DNA of 49,437 bases, taken from Nitrospinota bacterium (GTDB taxonomy: Bacteria; UBA8248). Positions 1-7,868 of this stretch are shown piece by piece; position 1 is the first letter of the stretch; every line of letters starts with the position of its first letter. The notes beneath the pieces are model-generated. The model was given only the letters and a program-made list of their open reading frames with translations. It had not been told where the DNA came from and did no database searches. The position numbers were made by a program, and so were the translations under genes. The DNA is taken from positions 1 to 49,437 of the forward strand of contig VXPH01000185.1 in assembly GCA_009839615.1 (NCBI GenBank), in the 5' to 3' direction.

Positions 1-34
1 CATCAGCCTTCGCACAAACCGCTCGGCTTCTGCG

Positions 35-55
35 ACTCCCCCTCAAGGGGGGAGT
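35..55. repeat. Perfect hairpin in the left-edge intergenic region
   Basis: An 8-bp perfect inverted repeat (ACTCCCCC / GGGGGAGT) flanks a 5-base loop. Weaker C/G-run hairpins follow near 108-125 and 131-147. The first 222 bases hold no gene that I can support. The clustering of short C/G-run palindromes resembles dispersed intergenic repeats of the REP/MITE kind rather than a terminator, because no T-run follows the stem. Confidence 0.45.
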
Positions 56-222
56 TGATTCTTTGATTTCAGCAAAAAGTGACAAAACCCTCAAGCGGGG
101 GAGCAAATTTCCCCTCTCATTGGGAAGTAATGTCCCTCTACAGGGGAATGTACCTTGTTCTTTCATCTATCGCGCCGAACCCTCGTTCATCGGGATGACG
201 CAACAGCCACCATGCGCGCGGC

Positions 223-1215
223 ATGAAACGTAACGCTTCTAGTCCCACCCCCCCATTCCGTCCGGCCTGGTTCTGCCTGGGGCGTCATCTCCAGAGCGTG
301 TGGGGATATTTTTTGCGGAAAAACCCGCGTATCCCCTGGCGTCGCGAGCGTTGGGATACGCCAGACGGCGATTTTCTGGACGTCGACTTTTTAGACGCAG
401 ACGATCCCGACGCCCCGACGCTCCTCGTCCTGCACGGTCTGGAAGGCTCGGCCGATTCCCATTACGCGCGCGGCGCGGCGTCCAGGGCGCGCGCCCTCGG
501 CTGGCGGACACTGGCGATGAACTACCGCTCGTGCAGCGGCGAGCCGAACCGAAAGCCCAGGTTCTACCACTGCGGGGAAACGGGGGATTTGGGCTTCGTG
601 GCGGGGCGGATTCTGGAGAGGTTCAGCGGGCCGCTCGTGCTGGCGGGCTTCTCCCTGGGAGGGAACGTCCTGCTCAAGTGGCTGGGAGAGTGCGGCGATG
701 ACGCCTCCGCGCGCGTACGCGGGGCCGCCTGTATATCCGCGAGCCTCAGGCCCGCCGCGTGCGCAAAGGTGCTCGATTCCGTTCCGGGCTATTTCTACAG
801 GTGGCACCTGCTGAGCAGCGTCAAGGAAAAGGCCGAGCGTTTCGAGCAGCTGCACCCCGGCCTCATCGACATCGAGGGGGTGCGGCGCGCGCGGACTTTC
901 CACCACTTCGACCGCCTCGTCATCGCGCCGCTCTATGGGTTCCGGGACGAACTCGATTACTACGAACAAGCGGACGCTTCGCCTTGGCTGCCCCGAATCC
1001 GCGTGAAAACGCTCATTCTCTCCGCAGCGGACGACCCCATCGTGCCGGCCCATGTTTTTCCTCACGCACAGGTGGAGGAAAACAAGTGGCTGAGGGGCGT
1101 ATTGGTGAAAAAGGGCGGGCACGTGGGCTTCGTGTCGGGCGGCGACCCCCGCGCGCCCCTCTTCTGGGCCGAGGAGCGCGCGTTCGGGTTTCTGGACGAT
1201 TGCCTGCGAGCGTGA
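223..1215 (+). CDS. YheT-family alpha/beta-fold hydrolase
   Basis: This 330-residue protein has the usual length of the YheT/UPF0017 (embryogenesis-associated EMB8-like) hydrolases, which act on esters or lipids and are poorly characterised. The oxyanion-hole segment LVLHGLEGS lies near residue 68 and the nucleophile elbow GFSLGGN near residue 142. A late DDPIVP segment and a GGHVGF segment supply the probable catalytic Asp and His. I see no signal peptide, so it should be cytoplasmic or peripheral. No strong ribosome-binding site precedes the ATG, but no better start is visible. The gene stands alone, followed by palindromic repeats. The family call is firm; the substrate is unknown. Confidence 0.9.
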   Translation: MKRNASSPTPPFRPAWFCLGRHLQSVWGYFLRKNPRIPWRRERWDTPDGDFLDVDFLDADDPDAPTLLVLHGLEGSADSHYARGAASRARALGWRTLAMNYRSCSGEPNRKPRFYHCGETGDLGFVAGRILERFSGPLVLAGFSLGGNVLLKWLGECGDDASARVRGAACISASLRPAACAKVLDSVPGYFYRWHLLSSVKEKAERFEQLHPGLIDIEGVRRARTFHHFDRLVIAPLYGFRDELDYYEQADASPWLPRIRVKTLILSAADDPIVPAHVFPHAQVEENKWLRGVLVKKGGHVGFVSGGDPRAPLFWAEERAFGFLDDCLRA

Positions 1216-1260
1216 CGTGGAGACCCGGTGCGGGAATTGGCGGTGAGGAGATGGATTTCA

Positions 1261-1371
1261 GTAGGGGCGGTTCGCGAACCGCCCCTACAATCCCAGGACA
1301 ACCGTCATTCCGGCATGCGCCGAAATGACGATCAAAAACAAAATCGGGCGGACACGGGGGTCCGCCCCTAC
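1261..1371. repeat. Composite palindromic intergenic repeat cluster
   Basis: The 230-base gap between the hydrolase and ddl holds three stacked palindromes. The first is a 28-bp perfect palindrome at 1261-1288 with half-site GTAGGGGCGGTTCG. The second is an interrupted hairpin at 1303-1330 with CGTCATT / AATGACG outer arms and CGGC / GCCG inner arms. The third is a hairpin at 1346-1367 with GGGCGGAC / GTCCGCCC arms. I saw no second copy in the window. The pattern is typical of dispersed, non-autonomous palindromic elements in intergenic DNA; mobility is inferred, not shown. Confidence 0.65.
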
Positions 1372-1445
1372 GGCTTCATCCCGATTTACGGCCCCATAGG
1401 ACAGGCGGTATCACGCGCATCGACGTTGCAAAGGGGGTGAAGCGA

Positions 1446-2540
1446 TCAGGCGTTTCTGTCGTATTCGCGGGCTTGCAATTTCTCGTGGCGCGCCAGTGCG
1501 CAGGCGATCAGGCGGTCCAGCATTTCGGGGTAGGAGACGCCCGCCGCCCGGATCATGCGGGGGTACCCGCTCAACTGCGTGAAGCCGGGCAGGGTGTTCA
1601 CCTCGTTGATGTAGGTCTCGCCCGTCCGCTCGCGGTAGAAGAAGTCCACGCGCGCGAGCCCCGAACAGCCCAGCGCGCTGAACGCGCCCCGCGCGTAGAG
1701 GCGGGCGTGGTCGGCGAGAGGTTCCTCCACCGGCGCGGGGATGATCAGTTCGGCGCGGCCTTCCTCGTATTTCGCCTCGTAGTCGTACCAGCCCGAATGC
1801 GTCCTGATCTCCATGAGGGGGCTGGCGAGGAATTCACCCAAAGCGGGGCCTTCCAGCACGGAGCATTCGAGTTCGCGGCCCTGGGCGTGCTCCTCGATTA
1901 AAACTTTACTGTCGAAGCGGAAGGCGTCCGCCACGGCGTCGCCTAATTCACCTGTCTTCTCCACCAGGTGGACGCCGACGCTGCTGCCCGAAGACGAAGG
2001 CTTGACGAACAGGGGATATCCGATCTTGGAGGCCGCCTCCTCCGAGACGGCGTCGCGGTCTGCATCCCAGGTTTCGGGAAACACCGTGAGCGATGGCAGG
2101 ACGGGCAGCCCCGCCGCGCGCAGCACCGCCTTGGCCACGGCCTTGTCCATCGTGACGGCTGAAGACGCGCACCCCGAACCCACGAAGGGGACCTCCGCCA
2201 GCTCGAAGAGTCCCTGGAGCGTGCCGTCTTCCCCGAAGGTGCCGTGAATGATGGGGAAGAATACGTCGATCGCGAGAGGCTCACCGCTTTTGGCGTAGCG
2301 CAGCGGCGCTTCGTTCGGCGTGCCCGAGAAGAGCACTTCTTCGCCTTCTTCTTCCGGCGCGGCGGGGGCGGGGAGGGCGATCCACGCGCCCGATTTCGTG
2401 ATGAGGATGGGATGGACGTCGTATTTCCCGGCGTCGAGTTCGGCCATGATGGCCCGGCCCGAGTTGCAGCTCACCTCGTGCTCGGTCGATCTGCCGCCGA
2501 ACACGACGCCGACGCTCGTCTTGCGGGATGCTGACGCCAT
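1446..2540 (-). CDS. ddl: D-alanine--D-alanine ligase
   Basis: This enzyme joins two D-alanines with ATP to make the dipeptide end of the peptidoglycan stem, in the cytoplasm. At 364 residues it matches the longer VanA/DdlA-like branch. Family signatures are GGRSTEHEVS near residue 15, the ATP-grasp loop KPSSSGSSVGVHLV in the middle, and the C-terminal metal-binding segment INEVNTLPGFT. It is not in a mur/fts cluster; its neighbours are palindromic repeats on one side and an isochorismatase-type hydrolase 53 bases upstream on the same strand. The ATG at 2540 gives a standard N-terminus. Confidence 0.95.
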   Translation of the reverse strand: MASASRKTSVGVVFGGRSTEHEVSCNSGRAIMAELDAGKYDVHPILITKSGAWIALPAPAAPEEEGEEVLFSGTPNEAPLRYAKSGEPLAIDVFFPIIHGTFGEDGTLQGLFELAEVPFVGSGCASSAVTMDKAVAKAVLRAAGLPVLPSLTVFPETWDADRDAVSEEAASKIGYPLFVKPSSSGSSVGVHLVEKTGELGDAVADAFRFDSKVLIEEHAQGRELECSVLEGPALGEFLASPLMEIRTHSGWYDYEAKYEEGRAELIIPAPVEEPLADHARLYARGAFSALGCSGLARVDFFYRERTGETYINEVNTLPGFTQLSGYPRMIRAAGVSYPEMLDRLIACALARHEKLQAREYDRNA

Positions 2541-2593
2541 TTGCGGCGAATCCTTCCTCGGGGCGTGCGAAGCGTTTCAGGTGGGCGTGGAGT

Positions 2594-3160
2594 TTAACGT
2601 ATCAGTTTCGAGAGGATTTTGAAATCCTCGGTGCCCGCCACGCGGAGAAGCTCGAAGAGCACCTGCTCGGTCGTGGCGGGAATCGCGCCTGCGCGCTCGA
2701 GCGCCGATAGCCCCGTCCGCCAGTTCAGCTTCGATCGCGAACAGGTGGCGTCAGCCACGGCGTGGACGATGAAGCCGTTATCCAGCAGGTCGAGCGCCGT
2801 CTGGTAGCAGCACACGTGCGTCTCCGCACCCGTGAGCAGTATCTTCGTCCGGCCCGTCTCGTGCAGGCGCGGCAGGAACGTCTCCTCCGCGCAGCAGCTG
2901 AACGCGATTTTCTCGATGGGGGCGAACCCCGGCACCTTCTCCGCCACCGCTTCGACGGTGGGCCCGAGTCCTTTGGGGTATTGCTCGGTGACGAGGACGG
3001 GAAAATCGAGGCGAGAGGCCGCCTCCGCCAGCGTCAGGATGCGTTCGACGACCTGCGCGCGCACGTCCTCACTCATGGCGGACATGAGCCGCTCCTGCGC
3101 GTCGACGATGAGCAGGAGGCAGTCTTCGGGGCTGAGCCGGAACGAGGCGATGTCGGCCAT
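2594..3160 (-). CDS. Isochorismatase-family cysteine hydrolase (YcaC-like)
   Basis: A 188-residue cytoplasmic hydrolase of the isochorismatase superfamily, whose members cleave amides or vinyl ethers. The catalytic triad is visible: Asp in LLIVDAQERL near residue 20, Lys in TEQYPKGLGP near residue 64, and Cys in ETHVCCYQTA near residue 117. The sequence layout is closest to YcaC-type proteins of unknown substrate rather than to true isochorismatase or nicotinamidase. A GGCGGAGAG ribosome-binding site precedes the ATG. It may be cotranscribed with ddl downstream, but no functional link is evident. Confidence 0.85.
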   Translation of the reverse strand: MADIASFRLSPEDCLLLIVDAQERLMSAMSEDVRAQVVERILTLAEAASRLDFPVLVTEQYPKGLGPTVEAVAEKVPGFAPIEKIAFSCCAEETFLPRLHETGRTKILLTGAETHVCCYQTALDLLDNGFIVHAVADATCSRSKLNWRTGLSALERAGAIPATTEQVLFELLRVAGTEDFKILSKLIR

Positions 3161-3324
3161 GCGCTCTCCGCCTTTCTGGATAAGGGAAACCAGGGAAAAG
3201 GCTATTACAGCGTCTTGCGCGGGTCAAGGAATGCGCCCCAAAGCCTTGATTCCCTTATGCCCGTGGGATAGCATCGCCCCATCAATTTTCAGGCCATCAT
3301 GGAAACCAACAGAAGGGGAACAAC

Positions 3325-4317
3325 ATGCCGGACAAGGCGAAAGTCGTCCTGACCGATTACGTCTGGGAGTCCCTGGACGTGGAGAACGAGATTCTGGGGG
3401 AACTGGCCGATATCGTCGCCATGCAGACGAAGACGCCCGCGGAATTCCTGGCGGAAGCCGCCGACTGCGACGCCGTGCTCAACACCTACGCCGGCCCCAT
3501 CACGCGAGATGACATGGCGGGGATGCCGAACTGCAAGATCATCGCGCGCTACGGCATCGGCGTGGACACCATCGACCTGGACGCCGCCACGGAGGCGGGC
3601 ATCATCGTCACGAACAACCCCACCTACTGCATCGAGGAGGTCGCCGAGCACACGATGGCGCTCCTGCTCGCATCGGCGAGGAAGGTGGCCTTCTACGACC
3701 GCCGGGTGCGCGCGGGCGAATGGGCGGTGCCGCCGGGCAAGCCCATGTTCCGCCTCGTGGGCGCGACGCTGGGGCTCGTGGGCTTCGGGAACATCGCCCG
3801 CATGGTGGCTGTGCGCGCTGCCTCGTTCGGGATGCGTGTGCTCTTCAACGACCCCTTCGTGGAGCAGGGCCAGTTCGATGCGCCGGGCGAGAAGACGGCG
3901 GAGTTGGCCGACATGTTCGCGGAGTCTGATTTCGTCTCCATCCACCCGCCGCTCATCCCCCAGACGCGCGGGATGATGAACGACGAGGTTTTCGCGCAGA
4001 TGAAGAGCACCGCCGTCGTCATCAACTGCTCGCGCGGCCCCATCATCGACACCGACGCCCTCGTGCGCGCGCTTGATGCGGGCGAAATCGCGGGCTGCGC
4101 GCTGGACACGACCGACCCCGAGCCCCTGCCCGACCCGCACCCCGTAAGGGGGCGCGAGAACGTCATCATCAACCCCCACGCGGCATGGTACAGCGAGGAG
4201 TCCATGGTGGGCTTGCAACAGGGCGCGCCGGGCGAGGTGCGGCGCGTATTATCGGGCGAATGGCCTGTGAACGTCGTGAACAGGGGCGTCAAGGAGAACA
4301 ACCGCGCGGGGTTGTAG
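3325..4317 (+). CDS. C-terminal-binding-protein-type D-isomer 2-hydroxyacid dehydrogenase
   Basis: This NAD-dependent oxidoreductase of the D-2-hydroxyacid dehydrogenase family has 330 residues. The Rossmann dinucleotide motif LGLVGFGNIA lies near residue 153. The NCSRGPIIDTDAL block carries the catalytic Arg, the TDPEPLP block the Glu region, and NPHAAWYSEES the catalytic His. The N-terminal part, with NTYAGPITRDDM and ARYGIGVDTIDLDAA, resembles the CtBP subgroup. An AGAAGGGG ribosome-binding site precedes the ATG. It is divergent from the isochorismatase-type gene and convergent with HigA. The exact 2-hydroxyacid substrate cannot be read from sequence. Confidence 0.88.
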   Translation: MPDKAKVVLTDYVWESLDVENEILGELADIVAMQTKTPAEFLAEAADCDAVLNTYAGPITRDDMAGMPNCKIIARYGIGVDTIDLDAATEAGIIVTNNPTYCIEEVAEHTMALLLASARKVAFYDRRVRAGEWAVPPGKPMFRLVGATLGLVGFGNIARMVAVRAASFGMRVLFNDPFVEQGQFDAPGEKTAELADMFAESDFVSIHPPLIPQTRGMMNDEVFAQMKSTAVVINCSRGPIIDTDALVRALDAGEIAGCALDTTDPEPLPDPHPVRGRENVIINPHAAWYSEESMVGLQQGAPGEVRRVLSGEWPVNVVNRGVKENNRAGL

Positions 4318-4334
4318 GGAAAAGGGCCGTCGTC

Positions 4335-4640
4335 CTAGGTGCCCTTTGATACGAGCGTTGGTATACCGCTGACGTCAATCGACCGTTCAGCGCGCGCCAG
4401 ATCGTAGTTGCGCTGCAGGTTGATCCAGAAGCCCGGGCCGTTGCCGAAGAGCTTGCCGAAGCGAACCGCCATTTCGGCGGTCACCGGCTGCTTCTCGTTG
4501 ATGATGTCGTAGAGCGTCTGCCTGGATATGCCGAGGGCCATGGCCACCGCCGACTTGCTCATGTCAAGAGCGGGCAGGATGTCTTCGCGCAGGAGTTCTC
4601 CCGGATGTATCGGGTCTATGGAATCGTGCCTCTCGCTCAT
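4335..4640 (-). CDS. higA: HigA-family antitoxin (Xre-type HTH)
   Basis: A 101-residue antitoxin of the HigA/VapI addiction-module family. It carries PIHPGELLREDIL near residue 12, then the helix-turn-helix around SKSAVAMALGISRQTLYDIINEK (about residues 29-51) and the family segment FGNGPGFWINLQ. It should bind the HigB toxin and repress the shared promoter upstream of higB. Its ATG overlaps the stop codon of higB, so the two are translationally coupled in toxin-first order, which is the hallmark of higBA. Length and motifs are intact. Confidence 0.93.
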   Translation of the reverse strand: MSERHDSIDPIHPGELLREDILPALDMSKSAVAMALGISRQTLYDIINEKQPVTAEMAVRFGKLFGNGPGFWINLQRNYDLARAERSIDVSGIPTLVSKGT

Positions 4641-4918
4641 CAGTGATAGTCCTCTATATCTACGTTCGTTGCGCCGTCGTCGTCCCGCCCGAAAGTCACG
4701 CGCATATTGGCGTTCAGACGAATGGCGTAGCGCCCGGGCCGTTCGCCCTTCAACGGATGAAAATACGAGCCGGGATAGTTCATCTGCTCCGGCCTCTCGG
4801 CGGCTTCAAGGGCGGAGAGAATTCGACGCAACTTTCGAATCCAATCGGCGTTCAGGCCCCTCGCCTGTCCTCTCGTCCAATAATCCCGAAGAGCCTTGTG
4901 CCGGATGCTCCTGATCAT
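4640..4918 (-). CDS. higB: HigB-family (RelE-fold) mRNA-interferase toxin
   Basis: A 92-residue toxin of the HigB-1/RelE superfamily, expected to cut mRNA on the ribosome. The diagnostic C-terminal half is present: FHPLKGERPGRYAIRLNANMRVTF followed by a VDIEDYH end, including the basic and aromatic residues of the active-site region. The gene is complete and overlaps higA downstream, so the module looks functional. It sits just upstream of, and divergent from, the quinol:cytochrome oxidoreductase operon. The 336-base gap between them must hold both promoters. Confidence 0.93.
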   Translation of the reverse strand: MIRSIRHKALRDYWTRGQARGLNADWIRKLRRILSALEAAERPEQMNYPGSYFHPLKGERPGRYAIRLNANMRVTFGRDDDGATNVDIEDYH

Positions 4919-5023
4919 GGATGCAAACTAACCGGAAACAGCAGGGATGTCAAGTGACACCTTACAGATATGAAATGGCTACGGGGCGGCCGTCATGTAA
5001 TTGTGAGAAACGCGCATCCGCCC

Positions 5024-5052
5024 TTGACATCGTTTGCTTTCGCCCGTAATAA
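5024..5052 (+). promoter_or_regulatory. Candidate sigma-70-type promoter of the Rieske/cytochrome b operon
   Basis: A perfect -35 hexamer TTGACA (5024-5029) is followed after 17 bases by TAATAA (5047-5052), a modest -10. It lies about 200 bases upstream of the Rieske gene, in the 336-base higB-to-Rieske gap. I see no other RNA gene or strong hairpin in the rest of that gap. The long leader leaves room for regulation. Confidence 0.45.
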
Positions 5053-5254
5053 GAATCTTGTCGATAGTTGATATCCCTATGGTCTCGGCGTCCGGCGAGG
5101 CCATGCGCCGCCCGTGGCGAAACCAAGCGAATCGGTTTCATTATCCGTCGTGATCGGGGATAATGCATCCGTGCGACGCTTGGCGGGAAGCAGGCTGTCG
5201 GATGCGCGAAGTCGAAAGGTGGTTTGAGTCTCGAAACAGGAGTGCAGATTCAGC

Positions 5255-5809
5255 ATGAACACTCGCTTGAAAGCCCCTCCGGTGAAACTGCCGGCTGATT
5301 ACGAGTCGGAGGCGAAAGAGAAAAAGCCGTTCATCGACCGCAGGCGGTTCATGAACTACATCGGGTGGCTCGGCGTCCTGGGCGCCATCAACGTCGCGTT
5401 GCTGGGATTTCTGCGCTTCATGTTCCCGCGCGTTCTGTTCGAACCGCCCACCGAGTTCAAGGCGGGGGACCCGGCGGACTACGCCGTGGGCGTGGTGGAC
5501 ACCCGCTACGTGAACAGCGAGCGCGTGTGGATCATCCGCGAAGAGAACGGATTCTACGCCCTGAGCGCGATTTGCACCCATCTGGGATGCACGCCGAAGT
5601 ACCTGGGCTCCGAGGACAAGTTCAAGTGCCCGTGTCACGGGAGCGGATTCCGGAGATCCGGCATCAACTTCGAGGGTCCGGCCCCGAGGCCGCTCGAGAG
5701 GCTGAAAATCGGCTTGGCCGAGGATGGACAGTTGATTATCGACAAGGGCAAGCTTTTTCTCCACGAGAAGGGGCAATGGAGCGACCCGGGTTCCTTTCTC
5801 TTTACGTGA
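5255..5809 (+). CDS. Rieske [2Fe-2S] subunit of a quinol:cytochrome c oxidoreductase
   Basis: This 184-residue membrane-anchored Rieske protein passes one electron from quinol at the Qo site towards a c-type cytochrome. A twin-arginine start (Arg29-Arg31, then Phe-Met) precedes one hydrophobic segment at about residues 34-56, as in Tat-exported Rieske anchors. The cluster ligands are Cys107 and His109 (box CTHLGC, with disulfide Cys112) and Cys125 and His128 (box CPCHGS, with disulfide Cys127). Ser130 is conserved, but the position two residues later, usually Tyr in high-potential Rieske proteins, is Phe132. It is the first gene of an operon with cytochrome b genes, with a promoter candidate upstream. 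Confidence 0.95.
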   Translation: MNTRLKAPPVKLPADYESEAKEKKPFIDRRRFMNYIGWLGVLGAINVALLGFLRFMFPRVLFEPPTEFKAGDPADYAVGVVDTRYVNSERVWIIREENGFYALSAICTHLGCTPKYLGSEDKFKCPCHGSGFRRSGINFEGPAPRPLERLKIGLAEDGQLIIDKGKLFLHEKGQWSDPGSFLFT

Positions 5810-5855
5810 TGTAGGTTTTCATGTTTGTTCGATGCGAGTTCGTGGGGGTTTATAG

Positions 5856-6644
5856 ATGCCGAGTTTGAAGGAACGCTTGAATCTGGACCAGGTGAAACGC
5901 AGTGTGCTCGACTCCCAGGTGTGGAGGTCGATGTTCCGCCACGGGTATGAGGACACGCCGAGAAACCGCGTTCTCATGGTGGTGGACAACCTCTGGCTGC
6001 ACCTGCACCCCACGAAAATCAGGCGACACGCCATCCGCATCCGCTTCACCTGGTGCATGGGCGGGGTGACGTTCCTGCTGTTCCTCTACCTCGTCGTCAC
6101 CGGCGTGGTCCTGATGTTCTATTACCGGCCCGTGGGCGAGTACGCCTACGCCGACATCAAGTACCTCGAATTCGACGCCCCCTTCGGCATGTTCATGCGC
6201 AACATGCACCGCTGGGCGGCGCACGCCATGGTCATCGCCGTGTGGCTGCACATGCTGCGCGTCTTCATGACGGGCTCCTACAAGCCGCCGCGCGAGTTCA
6301 ACTGGGTCATCGGGGTGCTGCTGCTCACGCTCACGCTCCTGCTCAGCTTTACCGGCTATCTGCTCCCCTGGGACCAGCTCGCCATCTGGGCGGTGACGGT
6401 GGGAACCAACATGGCGCGGGCGACGCCGCTCTTGGGGTCCGAGGGTCCGTTCGCCGAAATGGTGGGCGTCACGCCGCGTTTCGACGCGCGCTCGGCACTC
6501 CTGGGCGGGACCATCGTCGGCCCGCCCACGCTTTTGCGCTTCTACGTGCTGCACTGCATCGTCGTACCGCTGATAGCGGCGATCCTGATGATGGTGCATT
6601 TCTGGAGAATCCGGAAAGACGGGGGCATCTCGGGCCCCCTGTAG
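5856..6644 (+). CDS. petB: Cytochrome b6-like subunit (N-terminal cytochrome b half)
   Basis: A 262-residue membrane protein matching the four-helix haem-binding half of cytochrome b, separate from the C-terminal half as in b6f and Bacillus-type complexes. The haem ligands are His118 and His132 (14 apart) on one helix and His233 and His248 (15 apart, the b6-like spacing) on another. Cys67 lies in WCMGG, where b6 carries the cysteine that covalently holds haem ci, and the downstream FYYRP block is also b6-like. The N-terminus is longer than plant b6 by roughly 30 residues. It lies between the Rieske gene (46 bases upstream) and the subunit IV gene (32 bases downstream). Confidence 0.95.
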   Translation: MPSLKERLNLDQVKRSVLDSQVWRSMFRHGYEDTPRNRVLMVVDNLWLHLHPTKIRRHAIRIRFTWCMGGVTFLLFLYLVVTGVVLMFYYRPVGEYAYADIKYLEFDAPFGMFMRNMHRWAAHAMVIAVWLHMLRVFMTGSYKPPREFNWVIGVLLLTLTLLLSFTGYLLPWDQLAIWAVTVGTNMARATPLLGSEGPFAEMVGVTPRFDARSALLGGTIVGPPTLLRFYVLHCIVVPLIAAILMMVHFWRIRKDGGISGPL

Positions 6645-6676
6645 GTTTCATGGAATAAAAGGGAAGGGCGATAACA

Positions 6677-7456
6677 TTGGCGAAGGAAGACAAGGTAGTC
6701 GGCTCTGCCGATGAAATGGCCAAGACGAGTTGGGAGCGGGTGAACGACAAGGTTCACGTGTGGCCCTACCTCACGCGCCTTGAATTCATGTGCGCGATCA
6801 TCATCACCATATTCCTGGTGGTGTGGTCCATTGTTATCGACGCGCCGCTCGAAGAGCCCGCGAACCCTTCCGTCACGCCGAACCCCTCGAAGGCGCCGTG
6901 GTATTTCCTGGGCCTTCAGGAGTTGCTCGTCTATTTCGACCCGTGGATGGCGGGCGTCGTGCTGCCCACCCTCATCATCGTGGGCCTGATGGCCATTCCC
7001 TTTATCGACGTGAACCCCAAGGGGAACGGCTACTACACCTTCCACGAGCGCAGATTCGCCATCTTCACCTTCCTGTTCGGATTTCTGGTCCTGTGGATTT
7101 GGATGGTGGTGCAGGGCACCTTCCTGCGCGGCCCGGGGTGGAACTTCTTCATGCCTTGGGAGTATTGGGATCCGCACAAGGTCGTGGCGCTCACGAACGT
7201 GGACCTGCCCTACATGCTCGGATTCAGGAGCTACTGGGGCCAGGCGGCGGCGGGTACGGCGTTGATCGTGCTCTGGTACGCCACCATACCGGCATATTAC
7301 ATCTGGCGGCGCGAGCGCATGAAGAACGTGGGCCTGGTGCGCTATCTCATCAAGGCGTCGCTCAACATGACGATGATGGGTATCGTGGCGAAAATGGTCC
7401 TGCGTATCGGGTTCAACGTCAAATACGTTCTCGTCACGCCCTGGTTCAACATCTAG
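6677..7456 (+). CDS. petD: Cytochrome b C-terminal half (subunit IV-like)
   Basis: A 259-residue subunit supplying the rest of the Qo quinol-oxidation pocket. The N-terminal half matches subunit IV: a helix near residues 37-55, then the Qo motif and two further helices near 94-112 and 126-146. The Qo motif, usually PEWY, reads APWY here (residues 73-76), so the catalytic Glu is replaced by Pro. The C-terminal ~110 residues add at least one more helix (about 203-226) and a basic tail beyond the 160 residues of plant subunit IV. The start is TTG at 6677, chosen for the GGAAGG-type ribosome-binding site 9 bases upstream. It ends 24 bases before a 35-residue membrane peptide. Confidence 0.93.
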   Translation: MAKEDKVVGSADEMAKTSWERVNDKVHVWPYLTRLEFMCAIIITIFLVVWSIVIDAPLEEPANPSVTPNPSKAPWYFLGLQELLVYFDPWMAGVVLPTLIIVGLMAIPFIDVNPKGNGYYTFHERRFAIFTFLFGFLVLWIWMVVQGTFLRGPGWNFFMPWEYWDPHKVVALTNVDLPYMLGFRSYWGQAAAGTALIVLWYATIPAYYIWRRERMKNVGLVRYLIKASLNMTMMGIVAKMVLRIGFNVKYVLVTPWFNI

Positions 7457-7480
7457 GTTTTCTTAACCCGAGCGGAGAAG

Positions 7481-7588
7481 ATGGTTCAGGATAGACAGCG
7501 TAAGCATCTGTGGTGGGACGCCTGTGGCGTGAAGGTGGCCGCGGTTGTTCTGATCGTCGTCTCGGGCGTGATTTATCTGTTGGTTTAG
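7481..7588 (+). CDS. 35-residue single-helix membrane peptide, probable small subunit of the cytochrome complex
   Basis: A complete short reading frame runs from ATG at 7481 to TAG at 7588. The product has a polar N-terminus (MVQDRQRKHLWWDACG) and then one hydrophobic helix of about 18 residues ending at the C-terminus (KVAAVVLIVVSGVIYLLV). An AGCGGAG ribosome-binding site lies 4 bases upstream. It follows subunit IV by 24 bases and precedes the operon terminator, so it is very likely cotranscribed. b6f and bc complexes carry such tiny helices (PetG, PetL, PetM, PetN), but I see no clear sequence match to any one of them. The role is inferred from position and topology. Confidence 0.72.
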   Translation: MVQDRQRKHLWWDACGVKVAAVVLIVVSGVIYLLV

Positions 7589-7637
7589 GGGATTCACAAG
7601 GCCACTGAGCCTGTAAGCTAAACTTTTCGAAAATTAT

Positions 7638-7672
7638 TAAACCGCTTCCCGGACAGGGAGGCGGTTTTTTGT
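7638..7672 (+). terminator. Rho-independent terminator of the cytochrome operon
   Basis: A 12-bp stem (AAACCGCTTCCC pairing with GGGAGGCGGTTT, one G-T pair) surrounds a 5-base loop and is followed by a T-run, TTTTTTGTTTT. It lies 50 bases after the 35-residue peptide. The rest of the gap to 7868 has no gene that I can support. Confidence 0.85.
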
Positions 7673-7868
7673 TTTGGGAATTACCCAGATGATGGAATTT
7701 CCAAGTAGTTGTTTCTACACAGAGACATATTTTGTAGCGCGACCTGTCCCGACGGTTCTCTCTTCGCGGGCGGATTGCGACTTTACTCCCTTTCTCGTGT
7801 TGCAACCTACGGGGTGTCTTGCGAAGGCCGGTTCCATGCCGCCGGCGCATCCTGGAGAGGGTCAGAAG

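Noticed and set aside
4919..5254. Possible tRNA or regulatory RNA upstream of the Rieske gene
   Set aside because: No T-loop consensus or strong stem set; only the promoter candidate is supported.
7673..7868. Possible gene or RNA in the gap after the cytochrome operon terminator
   Set aside because: Only short frames without ribosome-binding sites or motifs; no tRNA-like fold or riboswitch signature seen.
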